Shown here piece by piece: positions 35,242 through 43,190 of a stretch of DNA of 64,000 bases; the stretch's first letter is position 1, and each line of letters opens with the position of its first letter. The notes under the pieces are model-generated. The model searched no databases. It was not told the DNA's origin and worked only from the letters and a program-made list of their open reading frames with translations. The position numbers were made by a program, and so were the translations under genes. The DNA is taken from positions 792,223 through 856,222 of the forward strand of contig NZ_VTUU01000001.1 of NCBI RefSeq assembly GCF_008370345.1. The letters are read 5' to 3'. Source of the DNA: Marinobacter salinexigens (lineage in GTDB: Bacteria; Pseudomonadota; Gammaproteobacteria; Pseudomonadales; Oleiphilaceae).

Positions 35242-35615
35242 GTTTGTCTGCCTTGTATTGTTTTTGTGACGACATTCGAAAAAACGGAGGAAGGTCTAAA
35301 AGGTTCCGCTGGGCGGGAATTTTTGGAAGTAAATATTTCAGTGTGGAAATTGTCTGGGAAACAGTGGGTTGTGGAAGTCTTTGATCTGCGTCAAAAAATG
35401 AGTAGTTGAAGAATGTCACCCGGAGGCCATTGGCCTCATCGGCATGCCCGTGTCGGCATTCCTGCCATTTTGGTCTTATGGCTTTGATCGCATTCTTGTG
35501 TCATGGAAACCACGGTGGGGGGAAACCTTTTTCGGTTTGTCGCGTGTGTTCCATCGAGGCGGGCACCAAAGATGGTATCCCAGATACATAAAAATAATGC
35601 GGAACAGGGCGAATT
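35242..35615. other. 374-bp divergent spacer with a candidate ANR/FNR-type box and a small palindrome
   Basis: No convincing gene is seen. TTGATCTGCGTCAA (35381-35394) matches the FNR/ANR consensus TTGAT-N4-ATCAA at 9 of 10 fixed positions. GAGGCCATTGGCCTC near 35425-35439 is a near-perfect palindrome. Either could serve the acylase gene on the minus strand or the transporter genes on the plus strand. Confidence 0.4.
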
Positions 35616-36680
35616 ATGATTTCTTCACTGACGAATATGCTGGTGTGGGCCTTCGGCAACACCTATCGAATCATGTCCCTTGCCATGCTGGCTTTGCTTG
35701 CGGGCTGTCAGGCAAACCCCATCTACAGCACCACTGGTACGGTGCTGTCGAGCTACTCCGAGGGCGAGGCAACACCTTACGTGTTGCAGATGTCCGATAC
35801 TCAGATGGCCTGCTCATTGGGTGAGGGGCTCGATCCGCTGTTGTACTCCTTTTCCCGGGTGACCTCTGCTCCCAACACCACCGGCTCGCTGCTGATGCTC
35901 CTCGCAGGTAACTGTGCTGAAGCCAAGGCGTGGGAGGCTGAGCTTGAGTATCTCAGCGCAGATTTTCAAGGCATCGTCCCGGCAGCAAAAGATGCAAGGG
36001 AACGAGCCAAGCGTTTGAACGCGATGACGGCCAAGCGGCGTTATCTCTCTTTCCAGCGTGCCATGGAAGCCTACGAATTCGATCCGTCCATGGAGCCCGT
36101 CGAGTGCCCGTTCCTGTTTGATGATCAGGATGAGCTGACCTTCCTGCTGGGGCTGCTCACCGGTCTTCAGGCCATCGTGAACGATGCCAACTCCGGTTCC
36201 ATGGCCGGTGTTCCCCGCAATATTGCTCCCCAGGCTGAGCGCGCCGCGCAGTGTGTCGACAACGAGAAGTGGGGTGGCCTGCCCAACGCAATCCGGTCAC
36301 TGGTCTGGCTGTTGCTGCCTGACACCCGCCCAGCGCTCTCTCCGGATCCCTGGATGGTGCTCGAACACAGCTCAGAGCTGAGTATCGCCAAGGGTATGCG
36401 TGCCTCGATGGCTCTTGAAGCGGTGGCTGCCGAAACCTTTGGGCGCCCGGACGTTCTTGAAAAAGTTATCGGCCAGTTTGCAGAATCCGAGTCAACCGTC
36501 AAAGTCTGGGATGACTATCGCCTCGTAGATGAGGTGGCTCGGAATGTTGTTCAGTTCGCTTCTGACAAACACTGGGTTGCCCATTACGGCTACCGCACAC
36601 CGCAGAGCTTTTTTGGAAAGATGTCGCCAGAGCGTGACACCGAAAATGTCGAAACTATGAGCCTGGATGACCTGCTCTAA
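35616..36680 (+). CDS. Lipoprotein, candidate TatT-like (TRAP T-component) subunit
   Basis: A 354-residue protein with a lipoprotein signal ending LLAGC (Cys about 29). The rest is helix-rich, with LLYSFSRVTS, GSLLMLLAGNCAEAKAWEAELEYL and AKDARERAKRLNAMTAKRRYL. This pattern resembles TatT proteins, the TPR-like lipoprotein component of some TRAP transporters, but I cannot confirm it without a profile search. It directly precedes a solute-binding protein gene (52 nt) and a fused TRAP permease gene, and is probably co-transcribed. The start at 35616 has AGGGCG upstream. Confidence 0.65.
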   Translation: MISSLTNMLVWAFGNTYRIMSLAMLALLAGCQANPIYSTTGTVLSSYSEGEATPYVLQMSDTQMACSLGEGLDPLLYSFSRVTSAPNTTGSLLMLLAGNCAEAKAWEAELEYLSADFQGIVPAAKDARERAKRLNAMTAKRRYLSFQRAMEAYEFDPSMEPVECPFLFDDQDELTFLLGLLTGLQAIVNDANSGSMAGVPRNIAPQAERAAQCVDNEKWGGLPNAIRSLVWLLLPDTRPALSPDPWMVLEHSSELSIAKGMRASMALEAVAAETFGRPDVLEKVIGQFAESESTVKVWDDYRLVDEVARNVVQFASDKHWVAHYGYRTPQSFFGKMSPERDTENVETMSLDDLL

Positions 36681-36732
36681 GCAGGAAATGCCAAGACTGG
36701 ATTACAACCACAAAAATGACCGGGAGGTCGAT

Positions 36733-37743
36733 ATGATCCGTAAATCCCTTGCAGCCCTCACTCTTGCCGCGGCAGCTCCGCTGGCATCTGCTCAGAGTAT
36801 CCCGACCTGTGTCTTCGACGTTATCGGAGCCAACGGTGATATGTTCAACGTTGCCAAGGACTACGCTCTGGAGCTTAAAGCTCATGGCGTGGATCTGGAA
36901 CTGAAACCCTACACTGACGAAGGCGTTGCGGTCGGTGATTTCAATGCGGGTCAGTGTGATGTTGTTATCGCCACCGACTTGCGGACCCGTCCATTCAACC
37001 GCTTTACCGGTTCTGTCAGTGCGGTGGGTGCCCTGCCAACCTACGACGACCTTAAAACCGTGCTGGCAACGCTTGCACAGGCAAAAGCGGCGCCATTGAT
37101 GAAAAGCGGCGGGTATGAAGTCCTCGGAATATTCCCGGTGGGAGCGGGTTACCTGTTTGTGGATGACCGCAGTATCGACACGGCTGGTGAACTGGCTGGT
37201 AAGCGTATGGCCACCCTGGATTACCAGAAAGACGCGATTCATATGGTCAACTATGTAAAAGCAACCGTCGTGCCTTCTGATATCACCAACTTTGCGGGCA
37301 AATTCAACAACGGTTCCGTGGATACAGCCTATGCACCGGCATTTGCCTACGAGGCTCTTGAACTATACAAGGGACTGAGTAATGGCGGGGGTGTTGTCAA
37401 ATATCCGCTGGCCCAGTTGACGATTCAGGTTATTGCCAAGGACGACGTGATTGACGACGCCAAGGCTCAGGAAGCGCGGGAAGTGGCCTGGGGAATGTTC
37501 CCGCAGACTATGGACCTGATCAAGGCCCAGGAAGCAGCCATTCCTGGTGACAAGTGGATCTCTCTATCCGACGCAGATATCGAAGGTTATCAGGAAATGT
37601 TCCGTGAGAACCGTCTGGAAATGCGTGACGGTAAGAACGGCGCTCCTAACGTCTACGACCCGAAAATGCTGAGCCTGCTGGCCAAGATCCGTTGTGCCAG
37701 CAACCCGACCGCGTCCGAATGTACTGCGGACAACCGGGAATAA
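36733..37743 (+). CDS. Putative TRAP-type solute-binding protein (AdeT1/2-like)
   Basis: A 336-residue exported protein. The signal peptide MIRKSLAALTLAAAAPLASA is followed by TCVFDVIGANGDMFNVAKDY, typical of the putative solute-binding family that includes Acinetobacter AdeT proteins. The start at 36733 has GGAGG 5 nt upstream; an earlier ATG at 36667 lies within the end of the previous gene. The protein should bind ligand in the periplasm and hand it to the adjacent permease. The ligand is unknown. AdeT was once linked to efflux; the genomic setting here argues for TRAP-type uptake. Confidence 0.8.
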   Translation: MIRKSLAALTLAAAAPLASAQSIPTCVFDVIGANGDMFNVAKDYALELKAHGVDLELKPYTDEGVAVGDFNAGQCDVVIATDLRTRPFNRFTGSVSAVGALPTYDDLKTVLATLAQAKAAPLMKSGGYEVLGIFPVGAGYLFVDDRSIDTAGELAGKRMATLDYQKDAIHMVNYVKATVVPSDITNFAGKFNNGSVDTAYAPAFAYEALELYKGLSNGGGVVKYPLAQLTIQVIAKDDVIDDAKAQEAREVAWGMFPQTMDLIKAQEAAIPGDKWISLSDADIEGYQEMFRENRLEMRDGKNGAPNVYDPKMLSLLAKIRCASNPTASECTADNRE

Positions 37744-37760
37744 TACGAGGCTGACTCTCA

Positions 37761-39812
37761 ATGAACTGGCGCGCAATGGCGGCGACAGGAGCTAAAACCC
37801 TCTACCCCGTGCATAAAATGCACGGGGCGGTTCTGCTCCTGCTCCTGATGTTTACCCTCTTGTTGGGGATGGGCAACTCTCTGCATTCACGTTTGTTGTG
37901 GATCGGGGAGCAAACCTGGCCCAATTACTACCTGCTCAATCCAGATGCCACGGAGCCGACTTGTCAGTTGGAGATGGATGTTGATGCTGAGATCCGGAAA
38001 CGGATGGCCGCATACAAGCCTGACCCCGATGATCTTTTCAGTTCACCGCCCAATCCGGATGCAATCCGCACCTCTCTGGAACGGAATATGGCGCTGTGCG
38101 CCCAGGAGTATGCGCTATTCGAGCAGAACATGGCCAACGCCACGCCGGCGCTGGGTGTGTTCAAGACGGTAGAGCAGGGGTTGGCCAAATTCCTGCTGGA
38201 TAACATCGACCTGACCAAGTTCCTGTTCATGGCGATGTTTGCCATGGCGGCTGCCATTGCGGCGCTGGATGCTGACCATATTTCCTTACGGCTGCCCCGT
38301 AACAGCGCCGAATGGCGTTTGAGTCAGGGTGCCCAGTTCGTAGTTAATGGCTTGATGGTGTCGTCCCTTTATTCGTACCTCGGCAAGCTGGCCACGTCGC
38401 CAGAAGCTGATAGCACGATGAATCTGCAGTATGGATGGGCTGCGGTGTTTGGTCTGTTCATGATTATAAACGCCATCCGGTTCGTCAATGTTCCGTCGCG
38501 GGTGAAAGCCGGTAAGCTCTCGCTGTCTTCAGGTCTGGTGGTGCCTTTGTATTGCGTCATGGGCCTGATTGCCATGAGCTATTTCTTCCTGGTAGACGGG
38601 TACGCCTCGGGGCTTGCTATCTACTTCGGCATGATGTCGAACCTGTCATCAATGTTCATCAACATCGGGCTCTATGTACTGGTCGGTATGATCCTGAAGC
38701 AGACCCGCCTGCCGGAACTGCTGTTGAGCGTCATTAAGCCCTTTAATCTGCCGGCGCCCATGCTTGCCTCGGTAATTATCTTCGCGACCGCGTTCCCGAC
38801 CGCTTTTACGGGTGCTTCTGGTATCTTCATCCTGGCCGTGGGTGGGGTTGTTTACGACGAACTGCGCAGAGCGGGCGCGGGCCGCCAACTCTCCCTGGCG
38901 ACAACTGCAATGTCCGGCAGTCTTGGTGTGGTCCTTAACCCCTGCCTGCTGATTGTGGTTGTAGCGGCCCTGAACAAGGAAGTAACCACCACCGAGATGT
39001 ACGGCTGGGGCTTCTGGATCTTCATCATGTCAGCCACGCTGTTCTCGATCATTGTCTGTAAAACCGAAGGGAACTGGAAACCACGTCCAGCGCCGGGCGC
39101 TCTTCGCGAGTCCGTTGCCCGGCTCAAGCCGCTGGCTCCTTACGCCGTTGTCGGTGCCGGTGTCATTCTGGCGATATGGATCATCCTGGGCCTGAAGTTC
39201 AATGAGTACAGCGCGCCCCTGATTCTGCCTCTGGTTATGCTTGCTCTGGTGTTCCTCGATGCCAGTAAAGATAGCCGGAACGACGGCGAATCCCGGGCTC
39301 AGGCGTTCTGGGCACGGAGCGCTTCCGCTGCCAGCGATTCGGCTGTTCACATCGGGGCTTTGCTGGCGTTGATCGGGTTTTCGATCTGCCTTGGGGGTAT
39401 ACTTGAGCGCTCGGATATCGTCCATGCGTTGTTCCCTGAGGATCTGACCAGCCCGTGGATTGCTATGCTGGTGATCGTGGTGATGCTGACCTTCATTGGT
39501 ATGGTGATGGACCCGTTTGGCGCGGTTATCCTGGTATCGGCGACCATTGCTCAGCCAGCCATCCAGTTGGGCATCGACCCACTGCATTTCTGGCTGGTTT
39601 GCCTGGTGGCATTCGAGTTGGGCTATCTCAGCCCGCCAGTTGCGCTGAATCACTTGCTGACTCGCCAGGTGGTTGGAGAGACGGAAGTTCTGGCAGCAGA
39701 ACGGCGAGGATCGTTCTGGCACAAATATGAGCGTCTGTTGCTACCTCTGGCTGTGATGGGGCCGACACTTTTGCTGGTGGCTTTCGTGCCGATGCTGTTC
39801 TACGCTCTGTAA
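37761..39812 (+). CDS. TRAP transporter permease, fused small (DctQ-like) and large (DctM) subunits
   Basis: A 683-residue polytopic membrane protein. The N-terminal about 250 residues have one TM helix, a long periplasmic-looking loop (about 55-145, with Cys-containing acidic segments), then three more helices in DctQ-like fashion (AALDADHISLRLPRNSAEWR). The C-terminal about 430 residues are DctM-like, with FATAFPTAFTGASGIFILAV, TTAMSGSLGVVLNPCLLIVV and FIGMVMDPFGAVILVSATIA. It follows the solute-binding protein gene by 17 nt. It should be a sodium- or proton-driven importer. The large loop after TM1 is unusual for DctQ. A terminator follows. Confidence 0.85.
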   Translation: MNWRAMAATGAKTLYPVHKMHGAVLLLLLMFTLLLGMGNSLHSRLLWIGEQTWPNYYLLNPDATEPTCQLEMDVDAEIRKRMAAYKPDPDDLFSSPPNPDAIRTSLERNMALCAQEYALFEQNMANATPALGVFKTVEQGLAKFLLDNIDLTKFLFMAMFAMAAAIAALDADHISLRLPRNSAEWRLSQGAQFVVNGLMVSSLYSYLGKLATSPEADSTMNLQYGWAAVFGLFMIINAIRFVNVPSRVKAGKLSLSSGLVVPLYCVMGLIAMSYFFLVDGYASGLAIYFGMMSNLSSMFINIGLYVLVGMILKQTRLPELLLSVIKPFNLPAPMLASVIIFATAFPTAFTGASGIFILAVGGVVYDELRRAGAGRQLSLATTAMSGSLGVVLNPCLLIVVVAALNKEVTTTEMYGWGFWIFIMSATLFSIIVCKTEGNWKPRPAPGALRESVARLKPLAPYAVVGAGVILAIWIILGLKFNEYSAPLILPLVMLALVFLDASKDSRNDGESRAQAFWARSASAASDSAVHIGALLALIGFSICLGGILERSDIVHALFPEDLTSPWIAMLVIVVMLTFIGMVMDPFGAVILVSATIAQPAIQLGIDPLHFWLVCLVAFELGYLSPPVALNHLLTRQVVGETEVLAAERRGSFWHKYERLLLPLAVMGPTLLLVAFVPMLFYAL

Positions 39813-39830
39813 CCTTTGACGGATACCGTG

Positions 39831-39868
39831 AAAGCCGCCGGCGGGGGAACTCGTCAGGCGGCTTTTTT
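39831..39868 (+). terminator. Intrinsic terminator after the TRAP permease gene
   Basis: AAAGCCGCC (39831-39839) pairs with GGCGGCTTT (39857-39865), with a 17-nt loop, followed by a T tract to 39868. Confidence 0.85.
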
Positions 39869-39989
39869 GTCTGAGGATAGTGTTTGCCCCGCACTATGGA
39901 CAGCACAGTGAACAGTACCGTGAATACTTGGTAAATCCATCAGGGCGGCAGGATGCTCTATGATTGTAGGGGAACGGGGAGGGTTGGAA

Positions 39990-42641
39990 ATGGCATTGGG
40001 ATGTATGGCGGTTTGGCCTCTGCGGCCGGCAATGCTGGCTATCCTGGCTGGTGCCATCGCCGGATGTGGTGGCGGTGGGTCTGGCGACAGCTCTGTGCCG
40101 GTCAACGTTGCGCTTTCCGGCGTGATCGATATCGAGGTGGGCACCCGTGTCGATGCAGACACCGCCGACGTTCTCCTGTTGAATGACACGCCGCTGTCCT
40201 CTCCACAAGTCCTGCCTCCGGAGTATCTGCTTGCCGGCTACGTCAGCGCCACGGATGGCAGCTATGCACCTCTGAGTGGGTTTGCAGCCGCCCCGTATTT
40301 TGCTGATCCGGAAGATGTGTACACGGTTAACCTGAAATCCGGACAACGTATTTACCTGCAAGCCTTTGCCTCAAGGGCAGGTGTTTCTTCCCTGGATGTG
40401 GTGTTATCCGAAGGCGGGACGGTGATTGATAGTGCCTCATCCGATGCCAACTCCACGGAGGTCAGTGTGGCGTTGCCTACCACCGAGGCGGATGGAACCT
40501 ACACGATAACGGTGTCGGCTGGCGGTAATACGCCAATGCTCTATGTGCTTTCCAGTTCCGTTGCCACTGCCGGAGAATTCCGTGCGTTTGAGTGGCCCGA
40601 TTACGAGTTTGTGGAAGGAGAAGCCCTTGTTGCGCTGGCCGACGATGAACGGGCCGGTGCAAATAGTCTGGCAGTTGCGGGGGAGTTCAAGCGCGAGATA
40701 GGCAAAGGGCTCTGGCGCGTGGCCATGCCTCCGGCCGGTATGGCAGGGAATGAGCAGTCACGGAAGGCTGCCACCCTGGAGTGGATCCGGGAGATGCGTT
40801 CCCGGCAGGAAGTCAGATCAGCCGAGCCCAACTACCGGATGCGAGCCATGGCAACGCCTCTGGACGAACCTTTGTATAACAGCCCGACTTTAGGTCAGCA
40901 ATGGCATTACAGTCTGCTCAACGCGCCAACGGCCTGGCAAATCGTGGGTAATGGCGGGCAGGGGGTCACGGTGGCGGTGATGGACACAGGGCTGTTCGCC
41001 AGTTCACCCGGAGCCTGGCATTCGGATATTGCCGCGAACGTCCTCTCACCGCTGCCCCTGGGAGCTGATTTCGTCGATGACGATAGCGACCCAAGAGACC
41101 CGGGAAATGACGTTGGTAGCAGTGTGTATCATGGCACCCATGTGGCGGGGACCGTGGCAGCCGTAGTCAACGGTTCCGGAGGAGCCGGGGTGGCCTATGA
41201 ATCGAATTTGTTGCCTGTGAGGGTTCTGGGAGAAGGAGGCACCGGATCGTCGGAGGACCTGCTGGATGCACTGCAATGGATCGCAGGGCCGGATGCGGGT
41301 TCACCCAGAGCGGATGTGGTGAACCTCAGTCTTGGTGGACTTCCCTACATATCTTCCCTTCAGTCTGCGATTAACACCGCGACTGATCGGGGTATCGTAT
41401 TTGTCGCTGCGGCGGGTAATTCAGCTTCAACAGCCCCGTCCTACCCTGCGGCTTTTGATAACGTATTGGCGGTCAGTGCAGTTGATGGTGCCGGGCAGCT
41501 CTCGACCTACTCCAACTATGGAAGCTGGGTGGATGTTGCTGCGCCGGGCGGTGATGCCAGCCGCGATGGCAACGCCGATGGTTACGGTGACCTGGTCAGC
41601 AGTACCAGTGCGACATCAATTGACGGCAGCTTGCAGGAAACCTACATCGGCCTCCAGGGCACATCAATGGCGGCCCCCCATGTGTCTGCGGTGCTTGCAC
41701 TGATGAAAAATGTTAAGCCTACTCTGGAGTATGGCGCTATCAGCGCGTTGCTGCAGAGCGGTCAGCTGACGAGTTGTGCTGCGGAACCCTGCGCGAAAAC
41801 CAGTGAGTTGGGGTGGGGCCTGCTGGATGCTGGCAAAGCGGTGCTTGCTGCGACTGACGGCGTTATTCCAGCTATCCTTGTTGCATCTCCTGCTATTGTG
41901 AGCCTGTCTTCGGAAGGTTCGTTACAACAGACCGTGACGGTTTCCCTGCTGGATTCTGAAAGCGGCGACGCAACAATCACCGCCGTCACAGAAGCAGCAG
42001 ACTGGCTGACTGTAGACGTCAGCCCGGACCCGCCAGGAACGGTGTCGAGTTTGCAGTTGGTTATGACGTTGCATCCGGAGTTGCTGGACAGTGGTGTTTC
42101 AGAGCGGGCGACAGTCACCATCAGCTACACCACCGACCAGGCTCGCTCCCTGGACATCCCGGTCGTCGGGCAAACCGTCAGTGACCTTCAGGCTCGCAAT
42201 GCCGGTCGCCACTTTGTGTTGCTGGTGAATCCGGAACCGACAGCTGACGGTTTCTATGAATCGGTTGCCCAGACCAGTTCGGTGGCCGAGGATGGCCTGT
42301 ACACCTTTAGCTTTATTCCGGACGATGGTGTCTCTCCAACCCTGATCAACGAAGTGCCACCGGGCAATTACATTCTGGTTGCCGGTACCGATCTGGATAA
42401 CGATGGACTGATCTGCCACGCTGGTGAAGCCTGTGCGGAATACCCGGTCGCTGGCTTGCGGGAAGAAATTACGATCGAAGAAGGGCAGCCCATTACCGGA
42501 ATCCGGATGACAACCAGCTATACCCGGCCGACCATCTCGGCCAGTTCGCCAAACCAGCTGCCACGACCGGACTTTTCCGGGTATCGCCTGCTGGACAGGA
42601 CTGCTGATACTCAAACCCTGAAAACCGTTGCGACTCCATGA
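39990..42641 (+). CDS. Subtilisin-like (S8) serine protease, large surface lipoprotein
   Basis: An 883-residue precursor. The signal ends IAGC (Cys26) and is followed by a GGGGSGD linker, so it is a lipoprotein. Residues about 100-180 look like a pre-peptidase beta domain. The peptidase domain carries the full triad: Asp332 (VAVMDTGL), His381 (YHGTHVAG) and Ser559 (GTSMAAPHVSA). About 300 residues of beta-rich sequence follow. I start it at the ATG at 39990 because GGGGAGGG lies 6 nt upstream; an ATG 30 nt earlier lacks one. Its TGA overlaps the ATG of a PrcB-like lipoprotein gene. Likely role: extracellular protein degradation at the cell surface. Confidence 0.9.
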   Translation: MALGCMAVWPLRPAMLAILAGAIAGCGGGGSGDSSVPVNVALSGVIDIEVGTRVDADTADVLLLNDTPLSSPQVLPPEYLLAGYVSATDGSYAPLSGFAAAPYFADPEDVYTVNLKSGQRIYLQAFASRAGVSSLDVVLSEGGTVIDSASSDANSTEVSVALPTTEADGTYTITVSAGGNTPMLYVLSSSVATAGEFRAFEWPDYEFVEGEALVALADDERAGANSLAVAGEFKREIGKGLWRVAMPPAGMAGNEQSRKAATLEWIREMRSRQEVRSAEPNYRMRAMATPLDEPLYNSPTLGQQWHYSLLNAPTAWQIVGNGGQGVTVAVMDTGLFASSPGAWHSDIAANVLSPLPLGADFVDDDSDPRDPGNDVGSSVYHGTHVAGTVAAVVNGSGGAGVAYESNLLPVRVLGEGGTGSSEDLLDALQWIAGPDAGSPRADVVNLSLGGLPYISSLQSAINTATDRGIVFVAAAGNSASTAPSYPAAFDNVLAVSAVDGAGQLSTYSNYGSWVDVAAPGGDASRDGNADGYGDLVSSTSATSIDGSLQETYIGLQGTSMAAPHVSAVLALMKNVKPTLEYGAISALLQSGQLTSCAAEPCAKTSELGWGLLDAGKAVLAATDGVIPAILVASPAIVSLSSEGSLQQTVTVSLLDSESGDATITAVTEAADWLTVDVSPDPPGTVSSLQLVMTLHPELLDSGVSERATVTISYTTDQARSLDIPVVGQTVSDLQARNAGRHFVLLVNPEPTADGFYESVAQTSSVAEDGLYTFSFIPDDGVSPTLINEVPPGNYILVAGTDLDNDGLICHAGEACAEYPVAGLREEITIEEGQPITGIRMTTSYTRPTISASSPNQLPRPDFSGYRLLDRTADTQTLKTVATP

Positions 42642-43123
42642 CAAAACCTTTTTCACTGAACACGCTGACCGTTCTTCTTGCCGGTGTCTTTGCATCCGGG
42701 TGTGCCGTTAGTCAGATTGAAACGGAAACTGCTTCTGGTGCGCCTCTGGCCAGGCAGATCGCCCAATCGGCTCATTGCGGACTCTCAGCTCCAGGTCATC
42801 TGACGGTGACCCGTGAAGAGGATCTGGACAAACTGGAAGGCCTGCCCGGGCGGAACCTGTCTCTTGCGCCGCTAAGGGCTATCGACTTCGCTGAGGAAAA
42901 AGTGGTGCTGGTTGCAGCGGGCCAGAAGCCGACGGGTGGCTATTCGGTCACGTTGATGGGGTCGGAGATAGAGAACGAAGAACTCAGGTTAACGGTATCG
43001 ACAAAATCACCCGGGCCCGGAGACATGGTCGTCCAGGTGCTGACTACCCCCTGTGCTGCTATTGCGGTTACCGCAAGCGGCTGGGACGATATCCGTGTGA
43101 TCCAGGCGGAAAACAACCGTTGA
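42638..43123 (+). CDS. PrcB-like lipoprotein (protease complex subunit family)
   Basis: A 161-residue lipoprotein with a signal ending ASGC (Cys22). The segment VVLVAAGQKPTGGYSVTLMG (about 88-107) and the C-terminal PCAAIAVTASGWDDIRV match the PrcB C-terminal domain. PrcB is an accessory lipoprotein of the Treponema denticola dentilisin complex, whose catalytic subunit PrtP is itself a subtilase. Here the gene overlaps the upstream subtilase gene by 4 nt (ATGA), which strongly suggests a two-component surface protease. A protease-inhibitor-like role is another option. Confidence 0.82.
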   Translation: MTKPFSLNTLTVLLAGVFASGCAVSQIETETASGAPLARQIAQSAHCGLSAPGHLTVTREEDLDKLEGLPGRNLSLAPLRAIDFAEEKVVLVAAGQKPTGGYSVTLMGSEIENEELRLTVSTKSPGPGDMVVQVLTTPCAAIAVTASGWDDIRVIQAENNR

Positions 43124-43190
43124 TCTTTGCCGCCGATTCCCTAAGCTATGGCTCAGCTTATTTTTCCAAATGCGGAGTCACTTCCTGTCT

